DNA of 64,000 bases from Planctomycetota bacterium (GTDB lineage Bacteria > Planctomycetota > Phycisphaerae > Phycisphaerales > UBA5793), in the NCBI GenBank assembly GCA_963205185.1, contig CAUJHZ010000074.1, positions 26,833 to 90,832 on the forward strand, in the 5' to 3' direction. Of the stretch, positions 53,465 through 62,426 are shown piece after piece. The position numbers and the translations under genes were made by a program. The notes below the pieces were generated by a model, which saw only the letters and a program-made list of their open reading frames with translations, was not told where the DNA came from and made no database searches. The first letter of the stretch is position 1. Every line of letters starts with the position of its first letter.

Positions 53465-53577
53465 GAGTTACCACGCGTCGACATTTTTCAGTCATTTTTG
53501 ATTTGAACTCAGCCCTTCCAATGCGGAAGGGCCGTTCTCGTTGCAGCCCAGCGCGGTAACTCGAGTTACGGAGTTAC
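53465..53577. repeat. GAGTTAC motif cluster upstream of DUF1580
   Basis: Exact GAGTTAC copies at 53465-53471, 53563-53569 and 53571-53577, and the inverted GTAACTC at 53556-53562. 53556-53569 is a 14-bp perfect palindrome. Two copies are followed by CAC. It lies between ietS and the DUF1580 gene and may bind a regulator. Confidence 0.55.
53512..53532 (+). terminator. ietS terminator
   Basis: GCCCTTCC/GGAAGGGC with loop AATGC, 74 nt after the ietS stop, followed by CGTTCTCGTT. Confidence 0.65.
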
Positions 53578-53650
53578 CACCCAAAATCCGCGTCGAAACT
53601 TGCTCATCGCAAGTGGCTCAACATCGAGCCACACCGGTGAGGAGTTTCGC

Positions 53651-54067
53651 ATGGACGGGCAATACTTGGCAGGGAAGTCGGGCGACACGAGCACTGATGC
53701 GCTGGCGGCGGAGGAGTACATCACGCTCTCCCAAGCCGCGAGGCTGGCGCCCGGCCGACCATCATCCAACTGCATCTGGCGATGGTGCCGGGAAGGCGTG
53801 AAGGCGGCATCGGGCCAGCGTGTCCGGCTCAAGCACATGCGCTTCGGGTCGAGAATCTATACCACTCGTCAATGGCTGCATGACTTCGGCTTAGCGCTCG
53901 CTGAGGCTGATGCGGTCCACTTCGACCGGCCAGAACGAGAAGAACTTGCCGGCCAAGCCCGCCCGTCGCACAGACCCTTCCGCCGAAAACCGCCGCGCAA
54001 CGCCGCACGCGAGTCACAGCGCCGCCACCTCGAAGCCGAGAAAGAACTCGAGGAGGCGGGACTGTGA
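53651..54067 (+). CDS. DUF1580 family protein
   Basis: A 138-residue protein containing EEYITLSQAARLAPGRPSSN, then IWRWCREGVKAASGQRVRLKH and a segment IYTTRQWLHDFGLALAEA, the DUF1580 pattern seen in planctomycetes. Resembles an MerR/excisionase-type helix-turn-helix that may control island genes or assist excision; that is inference. Start ATG 53651 with GTGAGGAG upstream. It follows the GAGTTAC repeat cluster and overlaps the next gene by 4 nt. Confidence 0.75.
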   Translation: MDGQYLAGKSGDTSTDALAAEEYITLSQAARLAPGRPSSNCIWRWCREGVKAASGQRVRLKHMRFGSRIYTTRQWLHDFGLALAEADAVHFDRPEREELAGQARPSHRPFRRKPPRNAARESQRRHLEAEKELEEAGL

Positions 54068-54384
54068 CGCGAAGACACCCCGCCAAGTCGAGACCGCGCC
54101 ACTCGGCCCCTCCCCAGGACTTGCTGGCGACCATTCGCAATGCGCCAGCCAGTACGCGACCGAATGAACCAAACGCTGACCTTCCGGGTGTTTCGGTCAT
54201 GGAAGTGCAGGTCGATCTGCCGGACTTCTGGCGCGAATGGAATCGTGCCCGGCGGGCCGCCGGGAGTCGCGTTCCTGCTCTGCTCGCACGCCGTCGCCGC
54301 TCGCGCCTGCTGGTCGTAATCGCCGCGGAAGATATTCCCTGCTTGGTCGCGGCCATTCGCGCGGTACAGGAGCGGCTGGACTGA
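54064..54384 (+). CDS. Small hypothetical island protein
   Basis: A 106-residue basic protein starting at GTG 54064, overlapping the DUF1580 stop (GTGA). The middle segment VMEVQVDLPDFWREWNRARRAAG looks helical, then ARRRRSRLLVVIAAEDIPCLVAAIRAVQERLD. The stop overlaps the primase-helicase ATG (TGATG), so all three genes are translationally linked. No family recognised. Confidence 0.55.
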   Translation: MTRRHPAKSRPRHSAPPQDLLATIRNAPASTRPNEPNADLPGVSVMEVQVDLPDFWREWNRARRAAGSRVPALLARRRRSRLLVVIAAEDIPCLVAAIRAVQERLD

Positions 54385-56804
54385 TGGCAACCATGTCGCA
54401 AAACGGTGCAGCGGGCGGGGACGGCATGAGCCGGCTCGACGCCGCTCGCGCTTACACGGCTCGCGGCTATCGCTGCGTGCCGATTCCGCTGCGCAATAAG
54501 GGGCCGGTCGAAGCGGGGTGGCCGGACCTGCGTCTCGATGACGCCGACCTGCAACAGCACTTCAGCGGCCGCGGCAACATCGGGCTACTGCTGGGCGATC
54601 CGAGCGGCGGACTGACGGATGTCGATCTCGATTGCCCGGAGGCGATTGAATTGGCGCCGCAGTACCTGCCGCCGACGCTCGCGATCACCGGCCGCACCAG
54701 CGCGCCCAACTCGCATTGGTGGTACCGATGCCCGCGTGCGGTAACCAGGAAGCATCACTTTCCCGGCACAAAGAAGATGATCGCCGAGATCCGCAGCACT
54801 GGCTGCCAGACCGTGGTCGGGCCAAGTATCCACCCATCAGGCGAGGCGTACGAATGGCTCACGGGCGAGCCGGCGACCGTGGAGCATGAAGTTCTCGCCA
54901 AAGCAGTCGAAGCACTTGCTCAGGCTGTCATTGCTCGCTCCGGCGCGGCCGCGCCTGCGGCGGCGCGTCCGGCGCATCGCGCTGCCGCTCCCGCCGACGA
55001 GGCGCTGCTCCGCCGCGCCACCGCCTACCTCGACGCGATGGACCCGGCGATCTCCGGCCAGGGCGGGCACGACACGACCTACACCGCCGCCACCGCGATG
55101 GTGCATGGCTTCGGCCTCGATCCGGAGATGGCGCTGCAGCTGCTGCTCGAACGCTACAACCCGCGCTGTGAACCGCCGTGGAGCGAGAAGGAACTGCGAC
55201 ACAAGGTCGACGATGCGGCAATCAAGCCGCACGACAAGCCTTACGGCTGGCTGCGTGATGCGCCGCGGCAGGTCGCGCCGGGCCGCGCGCACTCCGACGC
55301 AGGCTGCACACCCAACGGCAGCGTGAAAGCGGAGAGTTCGAGCACCGAAACCCGTGCAACGCAAGACGATGCCTCGGCATGCAACGATGATGCCGGATTC
55401 GTGCCCCTCGGTCAGCGCGACCCCGAGACCGGCCGGCTCGTGCTGTCGCCGAGGCGCACACTGCCCACGGCCAAGGCGTTCGTCCGCGAGTTTCACCAGC
55501 ATACCGAGGGTAGGACAATTCACGCCTACGGCGGACTGATCATGCATTGGCGCGACAACCGGTACTGCCAGGCCGAAGATGAATACATCAAGCACCTGCT
55601 CCAGCCGTGGCTGCACAAGGCGCTGCGGTACGTGTTCAGCAGAAGGACCGGAGGGTTGGAACTCGCAGCGTTCGAGTCCAATCCCACTACCGTCAAGCAG
55701 GCGCTGGACACGATCCGTTCGTTCGTCCACCTGCCGGTGTCAATCAACGCCCCCTCATGGCTCGACTCGCGGACCGATCGTCCACCGGCGCTGGAGATTC
55801 TGCCCTGCAAGTCACTGAACTTGCACATCCCGACGGGCCGCATCCTCAAGCCGACGCCGGCGCTCTTCACCATCAACGCGCTCGATTTCGACTACGACCC
55901 CGACCCCGAGCCGCCCGAGCGGTGGATCAAGTTCCTCGAGCAGTTGTTCGGCGACGACCTTGAATCGACGGAACTGCTCCAGGAGTGGATGGGGTATTGC
56001 CTCACGAGCGACACATCTCAGCAGAAGATGCTGCTGCTCGTCGGACCGCGACGTTCTGGCAAGGGGACGATCGGTCGCATCATGCGGCATCTCGTCGGCC
56101 AGGGCAACGTCGCCGGGCCGACCACCAGCGGGCTCGCAGGCAACTTCGGGCTTCAGCCGCTCATCGACAAGTCGCTCGCGATCGTCAGCGATGCACGCTT
56201 CGGAGGCGAGAACGTCGGCACGGTGGTCGAACGCCTGCTGTGCATCTCCGGCGAGGACACGCTCACCATCGACCGCAAATTCCTCGGCTCAGTCAGCATG
56301 AAGCTCGCGACACGGTTCATGTTCCTGACGAATGAATTGCCGCGCCTCAACGATGCCAGTACGGCGCTGGCGGGTCGCTTCCTTGTGCTGCGGCTGACCA
56401 ACACCTTCTACGGCATGGAGGATGTGACACTCACGGATCAACTCGTGGCAGAGTTGCCGGGCATCCTGCTCTGGGCGATCGAAGGGTGGAAGCGGCTCAA
56501 GGCGCGCGGTCGATTCGTGCAGCCAGAGAGTTCCGAGGATGCGATCCGCGACCTCGAGGACCTGGCATCACCTGTTAACGCCTTCGTCCGCGAACGCTGC
56601 ATCGTCGGTGCCGGCCACCGCGCATGGATTGATGATCTTTACAAGGCGTGGCAGGCATGGTGCGAGCAGGACGGCCGCACCGTCGTCACGCATAAGCAGA
56701 CGTTCGGTCGGGACCTTGGGGCGGCTGTACCCGGCATTCTGCGGCGACGCGGAACCGGCTTGGCGTCGTTCTACGAAGGCATCGGCCTCCAGGAGATTCA
56801 ATGA
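54384..56804 (+). CDS. Primase-polymerase with SF3 helicase
   Basis: An 806-residue replication protein. The N-terminal AEP-type prim-pol domain has catalytic DVDLD (Asp79, 81, 83) and SHWWYR (His111), then PSIHPSG. A D5/pox-type linker follows, then the SF3 helicase: Walker A GPRRSGKGT at 554-562, Walker B SLAIVSDARFGG and motif C MFLTNELPRLND. Such fusions replicate phages, plasmids and satellites such as P4-like elements. Start at ATG 54384 overlapping the previous stop. The palindrome cluster immediately downstream suits an origin recognised by this protein. Confidence 0.9.
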   Translation: MATMSQNGAAGGDGMSRLDAARAYTARGYRCVPIPLRNKGPVEAGWPDLRLDDADLQQHFSGRGNIGLLLGDPSGGLTDVDLDCPEAIELAPQYLPPTLAITGRTSAPNSHWWYRCPRAVTRKHHFPGTKKMIAEIRSTGCQTVVGPSIHPSGEAYEWLTGEPATVEHEVLAKAVEALAQAVIARSGAAAPAAARPAHRAAAPADEALLRRATAYLDAMDPAISGQGGHDTTYTAATAMVHGFGLDPEMALQLLLERYNPRCEPPWSEKELRHKVDDAAIKPHDKPYGWLRDAPRQVAPGRAHSDAGCTPNGSVKAESSSTETRATQDDASACNDDAGFVPLGQRDPETGRLVLSPRRTLPTAKAFVREFHQHTEGRTIHAYGGLIMHWRDNRYCQAEDEYIKHLLQPWLHKALRYVFSRRTGGLELAAFESNPTTVKQALDTIRSFVHLPVSINAPSWLDSRTDRPPALEILPCKSLNLHIPTGRILKPTPALFTINALDFDYDPDPEPPERWIKFLEQLFGDDLESTELLQEWMGYCLTSDTSQQKMLLLVGPRRSGKGTIGRIMRHLVGQGNVAGPTTSGLAGNFGLQPLIDKSLAIVSDARFGGENVGTVVERLLCISGEDTLTIDRKFLGSVSMKLATRFMFLTNELPRLNDASTALAGRFLVLRLTNTFYGMEDVTLTDQLVAELPGILLWAIEGWKRLKARGRFVQPESSEDAIRDLEDLASPVNAFVRERCIVGAGHRAWIDDLYKAWQAWCEQDGRTVVTHKQTFGRDLGAAVPGILRRRGTGLASFYEGIGLQEIQ

Positions 56805-56825
56805 TGGCCAGTTCCACTGCTGCGC

Positions 56826-56930
56826 ACTGTCGCAGACTGTCGCGACAGTTGCCATTGTATTTAACATCGTTCCGCGCGCCCGCGCGCACGCGTGTGCTTA
56901 ATAGGGACTGTCGCGACAGTGCGCGACAGT
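56826..56930. other. Candidate replication origin (palindromic iterons)
   Basis: ACTGTCG/CGACAGT half-sites: 56826-56832, 56836-56849 (perfect 14-bp palindrome), 56907-56920 (the same palindrome again), and 56924-56930. That is six exact half-sites in 105 bp, directly after the primase-helicase stop. AT-rich sequence (ATTGTATTTAACAT) lies between. Placement fits an origin or operator; a short frame that reads through it is probably not a gene. Confidence 0.55.
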
Positions 56931-57076
56931 GCGCGTCAGTTACATGCCTCATCAGGTACTTCCCAGCAAATGGCGTGCCACGATGCCCGCGGGAACAGCC
57001 GCGAAACCACACTGACACAAGATAACGCGGCGCTGTCCGACTTTGCCGGATGGCGTCCCTCGCGGAGGACGGCGAC

Positions 57077-58048
57077 ATGAGCGCAAGTGTTGATGACACA
57101 TTGATTTGCCGCCTGGCGGGCGAGTTGTGGGCGGTGTTCGCGCCGTGGCGCGGCCCGTGGGGTGGCGGCGGTGCGGCGGCGGCGTATCTGGCGCGGCGAT
57201 CGTTCCGGTCCGGCGCGGGTCTGCGCTGGCGGCATCAGGGGCGCGATCGCGATGAGCGCGATGAGAACGTCGAGGCGCTCGGAAGGTTGGAGCGGCGCGG
57301 GTTGCTGACTCGCCGCGTCGAAAGGACGAAGGTGATCGCGACCAGATTGCTCGACGCCGGGATCGAGCGGGCGTGCTCGCTGGCCGGCGCGCCGTGCTGG
57401 CTCGCAGGCCGCGATGTCTGCCAGCGCCTCGCCGCCGTCGATGATGCGCGGGCCACCATGACGCACCTTGGCATGCGGTGGACGGCGGAGTGGGCCCTGG
57501 CCGGCACGCCGCCGTTCTGGGCCGCGTGCGGCAACGATGAAGCCGGGCGCGCCAATCGTCGGCTCCTGTCGGAACTTGAGGGGCGGGCGGTTCCCGCGCT
57601 CGTGCGCGGCTGGCTGGTGAGCGGGGCCGATCTGAACGGCCGGGTGTGGTACAGCCTCACTGCCGCCGGGCGCGCGGCGCTGACGGAAGCGCCGGCGGAG
57701 GAGCCACCGGCGATCGACGCCGATGCCGATTGCGCGCTCGCGTGGCGCGAGGGAGCGCACGCGATGCAGGTCCGTTTCTCCGCGGCACCGCGCTCGGAAC
57801 GGGAAATCGGCCTGCTGCCCCTGCCGGCCCACGGCGGGCCGATCGTGGGCCCTTCGGCCGTGGGCTCAGGGTCTGACGACGACGACGTTCGCCCACGGGG
57901 CGATGTGCCCACGCCAGGCGGCCGGAACTACGCCGCCGCGGCACATCTCGCGACAGGGGCGAACGTGGGCGGCGACATGGCGGCCACCGGGGCGGCGGAA
58001 TCGCGCCCGAGCCGCCCGGCTACCAGAACAAGGAGAACGGACTCATGA
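57077..58048 (+). CDS. Hypothetical island protein, winged-helix-like N-terminus
   Basis: A 323-residue protein starting at ATG 57077 with GGAGGAC upstream. Residues about 50-90 (SGAGLRWRHQGRDRDERDENV, then LGRLERRGLLTRRVE) resemble a winged-helix turn with a basic patch; the C-terminal 100 residues are Gly/Ala/Pro-rich and probably disordered. The stop overlaps the methyltransferase ATG (ATGA). No known family was assigned; it may regulate or assist the methyltransferase. Confidence 0.6.
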   Translation: MSASVDDTLICRLAGELWAVFAPWRGPWGGGGAAAAYLARRSFRSGAGLRWRHQGRDRDERDENVEALGRLERRGLLTRRVERTKVIATRLLDAGIERACSLAGAPCWLAGRDVCQRLAAVDDARATMTHLGMRWTAEWALAGTPPFWAACGNDEAGRANRRLLSELEGRAVPALVRGWLVSGADLNGRVWYSLTAAGRAALTEAPAEEPPAIDADADCALAWREGAHAMQVRFSAAPRSEREIGLLPLPAHGGPIVGPSAVGSGSDDDDVRPRGDVPTPGGRNYAAAAHLATGANVGGDMAATGAAESRPSRPATRTRRTDS

Positions 58049-59373
58049 ACGCGTTCAAGGTCGAACTGCGGCCGCTGGCCGAGATCAAGCCGTACGAGAA
58101 GAACCCGCGGCTCAACGACGACGCCGTAGACGCCGTGGCCAACAGCATCACGACATTCGGCTGGCGGCAGCCGATCGTGGTCGATGGCGACGGCGTCATC
58201 ATCTGCGGGCATACCCGTTGGAAAGCGGCGCAGCGCCTCGGGCTCGAGAAGGTGCCGGTGCATGTCGCGACCGACCTGTCGCCCGAGAAGGTGCGGGCGT
58301 ACCGCATCGCAGACAACAAATCGGCTGAACTGGCCGAGTGGAACATGGAATTGCTGCCGATCGAGATGGCCGAACTCCAGGGCGCCGGGTTCGACTGGTC
58401 GTCGCTGGGCTTCAGCGCGGACGACCTGGCGAAGTTGCTCGATCCGGGCGTGCGCGATGGACTGACCGATCCCGACGCCATTCCCGAGCCACCCGATGAG
58501 CCGATCACAAAGCGCGGCGACCTCTGGATTCTCGGTGAGCACCGATTGCTGTGCGGCGACAGCGCGAGCGCGGCCGATGTCGATCGACTGCTCGATGGTC
58601 AGCCGATCCATCTCGTCAACACGGATCCGCCGTACAACGTGAAGGTGGAGCCGCGATCGAACAACGCGATCGCGGCGGGCAACTCGTCGTTCACAGCATC
58701 GAAGAAGAAGCGCACGCATCATCAGAGTTTCGACGTGGCCCGCCAGGGTGAGAAGAAGCGGACGACGAAGAAGATGCGGGCCAAGGACCGCCCGCTTGAG
58801 AACGACTTTGTCAGCGACGAAGCGTTCGACGAGATGCTCGACGCGTGGTTCGGGAACATGGCTCGCGTGCTCATTCCCGGCGGCGGGTTTTACATCTGGG
58901 GCGGGTATGCCAATCTCGGCAACTACCCCGGCCCGTTGAAGCGCGCGGGCCTGTACTTCAGCCAGGGCATCGTGTGGGATAAGCAGCACCCTGTGCTGAC
59001 GCGCAAGGACTTCATGGGATCGTTCGAGATTGCGTTCTACGGTTGGCGCGAGGGCGCTGCGCACCGCTTCTTCGGGCCGAACAACGCCACCGACCTCTGG
59101 CACGTGAAGAAGGTCAATCCGGCGTCGATGGTGCACTTGACTGAAAAGCCCGTCGAGTTGGCGGTTCGGGCCCTGCAATACTCATCGCACGCGGGCGAGA
59201 ACGTGCTCGATCTCTTCGGCGGATCGGGCTCGACTCTGATCGCGGCCGAGCAGACGCAGCGCCGCGCGTTCCTGATGGAACTCGATCCGGCGTACTGCGA
59301 TGTGATCGTGCAGAGGTACGAGCAGTTTACGGGGAAGAAGGCAGAGCGCGAGGGCGAGCACGCAACCCCGTGA
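58045..59373 (+). CDS. DNA methyltransferase with N-terminal ParB domain
   Basis: A 442-residue DNA (N4-cytosine or N6-adenine) methyltransferase. The N-terminal ParB/Srx-like part has NPRLNDDAVDAVANSI and GDGVIICGHTRWKAAQRLG. The catalytic region has DPPY (194-197) and FGGSGST (391-397), in the beta-class order (DPPY first). These ParB-methylase fusions are common on phages and islands, where they modify the element's own DNA. No cognate endonuclease is fused; the HNH-like gene 65 nt downstream on the other strand is a possible partner. Confidence 0.9.
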   Translation: MNAFKVELRPLAEIKPYEKNPRLNDDAVDAVANSITTFGWRQPIVVDGDGVIICGHTRWKAAQRLGLEKVPVHVATDLSPEKVRAYRIADNKSAELAEWNMELLPIEMAELQGAGFDWSSLGFSADDLAKLLDPGVRDGLTDPDAIPEPPDEPITKRGDLWILGEHRLLCGDSASAADVDRLLDGQPIHLVNTDPPYNVKVEPRSNNAIAAGNSSFTASKKKRTHHQSFDVARQGEKKRTTKKMRAKDRPLENDFVSDEAFDEMLDAWFGNMARVLIPGGGFYIWGGYANLGNYPGPLKRAGLYFSQGIVWDKQHPVLTRKDFMGSFEIAFYGWREGAAHRFFGPNNATDLWHVKKVNPASMVHLTEKPVELAVRALQYSSHAGENVLDLFGGSGSTLIAAEQTQRRAFLMELDPAYCDVIVQRYEQFTGKKAEREGEHATP

Positions 59374-59438
59374 TCGCGACTCAACCGGAAATCCACGCCG
59401 TAATCCGGCCACCCCTGAGAGTTCGTTTGATGAAAATG

Positions 59439-60293
59439 TCACGCCCGAAACCGCGAAGCAAAGAGATCCAGATCACCCGTTGTGTGAAAGCTGTCCGCTG
59501 GCGGCCACTCGAACTCCAACGCGCTCGACGGAAAGGGCAGGATCGTGCGAACGCCTGCATCGCCGATGACGCGCTTGGTGATCACGTTGATGTTCTTGGC
59601 CTCGATCTTGTTCTTGCTTCCAATTGTGACAACTTGAAACACGGCGGAGCCAACAGCGAGCGTCGACGCGTAGCCAACGACCGAGTTTACAGGATCTTCT
59701 TCGACGCGTCCCCTCATGTCATTACCGTGGATTCCGAGCGGGCCATCTGGAAACCCCTGTCGATCAAATCGCCCGAGATACATCTGCGTTCCACTCGGCG
59801 AGATGAGTGTTTTCCGAAACGACTCGCGCTCTTCAGGTGTATAGAAGGGAATCGTGCCTGCTCTGACTGCTTCGAATACCATTGCCGTCTTCATCAGCCA
59901 AGGGATGAGCAGGGCCATTTCCGACATCTGGATTGGACCAGTGTCGTGGACGGCCATCTTCATGAGAACAGGCTTTACCGAGTTCTCAAGGTCGCTCATC
60001 CAACCATTGTTGCAGTGCCGGCACACAGATCGGACGCGCACCTCGGACCCTCTCCAAACGCTCGATCCTCCTGCGGAAGTTCTTTGAGCGATGGTCCGTC
60101 CCGAAATGCGCTCATTGGGTGTAATGGCTGCTCGCAGCCAGACGGGCCATGCGTCTTCAACAGAGTCGGCCCTACCTCCGCAGAACATGCACAAGTGCTT
60201 CGAAAAACTCGCGGTCACGAAGGTGTCCCACTTGGGTTTGAGGAGCACGGGTGGCTCAAGTCTGCAGGCACCTTGGCCAAGTACGATGTTCAT
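59439..60293 (-). CDS. HNH-like endonuclease candidate
   Basis: A 284-residue protein with two Cys pairs: CMFCGG (Cys35/38) followed by SVEDAWPVWL, and VCRHCNNGWMSDLEN (Cys91/94). This matches HNH-type nucleases of the form CxxC..(E/D)H.xPxWL..CxxCN.xW, although the first His is Asp here (Asp47) so the metal site may differ. The rest is unknown. ATG 60293 is chosen; an in-frame GTG at 60332 would begin inside a hairpin. Less GC-rich than neighbours, a sign of a cargo gene. Tail-to-tail with the methyltransferase. Confidence 0.55.
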   Translation of the reverse strand: MNIVLGQGACRLEPPVLLKPKWDTFVTASFSKHLCMFCGGRADSVEDAWPVWLRAAITPNERISGRTIAQRTSAGGSSVWRGSEVRVRSVCRHCNNGWMSDLENSVKPVLMKMAVHDTGPIQMSEMALLIPWLMKTAMVFEAVRAGTIPFYTPEERESFRKTLISPSGTQMYLGRFDRQGFPDGPLGIHGNDMRGRVEEDPVNSVVGYASTLAVGSAVFQVVTIGSKNKIEAKNINVITKRVIGDAGVRTILPFPSSALEFEWPPADSFHTTGDLDLFASRFRA

Positions 60294-60329
60294 TGTACTG
60301 GCGGACACGGGGGCGGGCGTTCCCGCAGA

Positions 60330-60360
60330 CACAGCCGCGGCGGCGGGCGCTGCGGCTGTG
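60330..60360 (-). terminator. Hairpin ending the minus-strand operon
   Basis: Perfect 9-bp stem CACAGCCGC/GCGGCTGTG with a 13-nt loop, 24 nt past the stop of the gene at 60384-60917 on the minus strand. No T-run follows, so termination is uncertain. Confidence 0.45.
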
Positions 60361-60383
60361 AATGGCTGAGGCGGGTTGGCCGG

Positions 60384-60917
60384 CTACTCGGCCGTCTCGG
60401 CCGCGGCGTCCTCCGGCCCCTTCTCGCGCAGCGCGTGGTATTCGATCATCGCGTCAAGCCAGGTGTCGTCGGTGGCGGCGACATGTTTGCGCTCGCGGCC
60501 GGGCACGATGCAGGATTGCTCCTTGAGGAACGCGACTGCCGTGGCGACCTGCGACCACGGCGGCATCTTCGACTCGTCGCCGCCGCCCACCTTGGCGCGA
60601 ATTTCCTCGAGCGTGAACGCCGCGCTTCCCATCAGGTCGATGGCGTGGGCGACCTCTTCGTAGACCGCCCGCGTGCAGGCATGCTCATAGGGCTGGCCGC
60701 GTCTGGGCACGACGCGGCGCAGCAGCGCGCCGCTCGCGGCGTCCACGGCGAAGGATTCGCCCGGGCCGCCGGCTGGCTTTTGAGTCGCGGCGCTGACCGC
60801 GTTCGTGAGCGCCTCCCACTCCTCGACGGTGACCATCTGGTCGGCGCGGGCTTCGAGCAGGCGCTGGGCCGCGAGCAGCACCTGGCGCAGCGAGTTGGTC
60901 TCATGACTGCTGGTCAT
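60384..60917 (-). CDS. Hypothetical island protein
   Basis: A 177-residue protein, last gene of a minus-strand operon. ATG 60917 has AAGGAGG 9 nt upstream. Helical N-terminus (LRQVLLAAQRLLEARADQMV), then AVYEEVAHAIDLMGSAAFTLEEIRAKVGGG, a likely winged-helix part (WSQVATAVAFLKEQSCIVPG), and an acidic C-terminus. Resembles a phage or plasmid helix-turn-helix adaptor but no known family was recognised. It overlaps the start of the upstream zinc-ribbon gene by 17 nt. Confidence 0.6.
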   Translation of the reverse strand: MTSSHETNSLRQVLLAAQRLLEARADQMVTVEEWEALTNAVSAATQKPAGGPGESFAVDAASGALLRRVVPRRGQPYEHACTRAVYEEVAHAIDLMGSAAFTLEEIRAKVGGGDESKMPPWSQVATAVAFLKEQSCIVPGRERKHVAATDDTWLDAMIEYHALREKGPEDAAAETAE

Positions 60918-61089
60918 GATCATCACCTCCTTCCCGCCGCAGCGCCGGCGGCGTGTAGACGAACAGGCATGTCGCGCACCGGACGCGCTGCCCGTCGTCG
61001 ATCCAGATCAGGTTGTCAACGTGGCGCTCGCCGCAGCGCGGGCAGCCGTCCTCCGGCTCAACGAGATGCTGTTCATGTTCCGCCGTCAT
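60901..61089 (-). CDS. Small zinc-ribbon protein
   Basis: A 62-residue protein with Cys16, Cys19, Cys38 and Cys41 (CPRCG...CATCLF). ATG 61089 overlaps the stop of the upstream gene (ATGA). The longer frame starting at 61317 has no support. Such ribbons are common in small phage and plasmid regulators. Function unknown. Confidence 0.65.
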   Translation of the reverse strand: MTAEHEQHLVEPEDGCPRCGERHVDNLIWIDDGQRVRCATCLFVYTPPALRREGGDDHDQQS

Positions 61090-61310
61090 GGCCCCACCTC
61101 CCCGCGCGATTCGCTCAGGTCGAAGATGGCCACCACCGCGAGCAGGCCGACGAGCAGCGCTGTGCGCTCGTCGAGCCCGGCGAGGTCGCCCGCGGCGCAG
61201 GTGCGGATCAGCGCTGCCTTGTCGGGGGCGGGCATGGCGGCCAGCGTGTCGCGCATGGTGGAGCGGGTCTGGTCGGCATGGGCAAGCAGTCGCTGGACTT
61301 CCCGGTCCAT
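61086..61310 (-). CDS. Small helical protein
   Basis: A 74-residue protein: MDREVQRLLAHADQTRSTM followed by an Ala-rich helix and a C-terminal hydrophobic stretch (TALLVGLLAVVAIFDL). Probably membrane-associated by that helix. GTG at 61313 overlaps the stop of the HARE-HTH gene. No family recognised. Confidence 0.6.
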   Translation of the reverse strand: MDREVQRLLAHADQTRSTMRDTLAAMPAPDKAALIRTCAAGDLAGLDERTALLVGLLAVVAIFDLSESRGEVGP

Positions 61311-61313
61311 CAC

Positions 61314-62381
61314 TCACGCTCCTTTCCGGGCCGTGAACCGGCCCTTGTCGGCTTTGATGAACCGCGCTTCCTTGCCCTTGGCCTTGATCTCGCGGATCAT
61401 CGCCGCGTAGAGCGTGGCGTGCGGCGTGGCGCCGTTGGTCTTCCAGCCCGCCGCGATGGCGCGCTCGGCGATGGTCTTGGCGTCGAGCGGCTCTTTCGCC
61501 CGCCCCAGGACCTGTGCTGCGGCGTCGAGTCCGCTCAAGCCCTCGCGCTTCTTGCGCGGCTTGGCGTCGGCCTTGCCGCCGGTCGTCTTCTTCGCGCTCT
61601 CGCCGCGTGCCTTGGGCGCGCCGCGGTCGGGCGGCATGGTGATGCCGATCTGCGCCGGCGACTTGCCCGTCAACTGCTTGATGCTTTGCTTGATGTGGAA
61701 GACGCCCGTCACCGTGCCGACGGCATCCACCTCGCGGCAGCCGGTCTTCTCATCGACGGCCGAGGTCGCGGGCGCGCGGTAGAGCAGCGGCGTGCGGCCG
61801 TCGACTCGGAAGAACAGTTCGTAGAGCTTGCCGTTCTTCTTCCAGCACACGTGATTGCGGCTGGTGGGCAGACTTTCGACCTGCTTGGCGATCTCGGCGA
61901 ACTGGTCCTTGTTGACCAGCGCGATGCGCGGCGGCGTGCGCCGGCCCTTGCGTTTCTCGGCGGACGGCGCTTCGGCCGGTGTCTTCGCGTCCGGCGTGCC
62001 CTGCTGCGCCGCGGCCTGCTGAGCCTTCTTCACCCAGCGAGATCGTTCCTTGCCGTTGACGATCTCGGTCTTCATGACCAGGCCCTTGGCCGCGGCCTTG
62101 GCGTCGCGCTCGGCGATGCGCTGGGCATCTCTATCAACAACGCGGCCCCCGGGTTTCACGCCGGAGGCCTGCTTGGCATCCTTGTTGTCGGTCGCCTTCG
62201 GCGGCGGCCCGGCTTCGGCTCGAAGCCGCTGGGCGGACTTGATCCTCATCTTCTTCTTCGTGTCGAGGTTGGTGGCGTCCCAGCCGCCATTGCGGTTCTC
62301 GGCGTCGATGCGCACCTTGGCGATCTTGCCGCTCACCTTCGCGGTGTACGTGCTTCCGATCTGGACTTCGTTCTTCTTCAT
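61314..62381 (-). CDS. HARE-HTH domain protein
   Basis: A 355-residue basic protein. The N-terminal 50 residues ([22 protein letters not shown]) look like a small beta-barrel fold; the middle is Lys/Ala/Pro-rich. The C-terminal domain [20 protein letters not shown], then [16 protein letters not shown] and [15 protein letters not shown], matches the HARE-HTH (HB1/ASXL/restriction-endonuclease) winged helix, which is linked to restriction and modified-DNA recognition in other systems. Here function is inferred only. ATG 62381 preceded by GAAAGGAG. The largest gene of the minus-strand operon. Confidence 0.65.
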   Translation of the reverse strand: MKKNEVQIGSTYTAKVSGKIAKVRIDAENRNGGWDATNLDTKKKMRIKSAQRLRAEAGPPPKATDNKDAKQASGVKPGGRVVDRDAQRIAERDAKAAAKGLVMKTEIVNGKERSRWVKKAQQAAAQQGTPDAKTPAEAPSAEKRKGRRTPPRIALVNKDQFAEIAKQVESLPTSRNHVCWKKNGKLYELFFRVDGRTPLLYRAPATSAVDEKTGCREVDAVGTVTGVFHIKQSIKQLTGKSPAQIGITMPPDRGAPKARGESAKKTTGGKADAKPRKKREGLSGLDAAAQVLGRAKEPLDAKTIAERAIAAGWKTNGATPHATLYAAMIREIKAKGKEARFIKADKGRFTARKGA

Positions 62382-62426
62382 GGTGCTGCTCCTTTCAAGA
62401 GAGCGGTTGGTGGAAACGTCCCGCCG

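Noticed and set aside
56801..57025. A 74-codon frame with an ATGA overlap after the primase-helicase
   Set aside because: It reads through the repeated ACTGTCGCGACAGT palindromes, which fit DNA sites better than protein; no ribosome site or family match.
60294..60332. Extended HNH start at GTG 60332
   Set aside because: That start lies inside the 9-bp hairpin that follows the minus-strand operon, and ATG 60293 is a better start.
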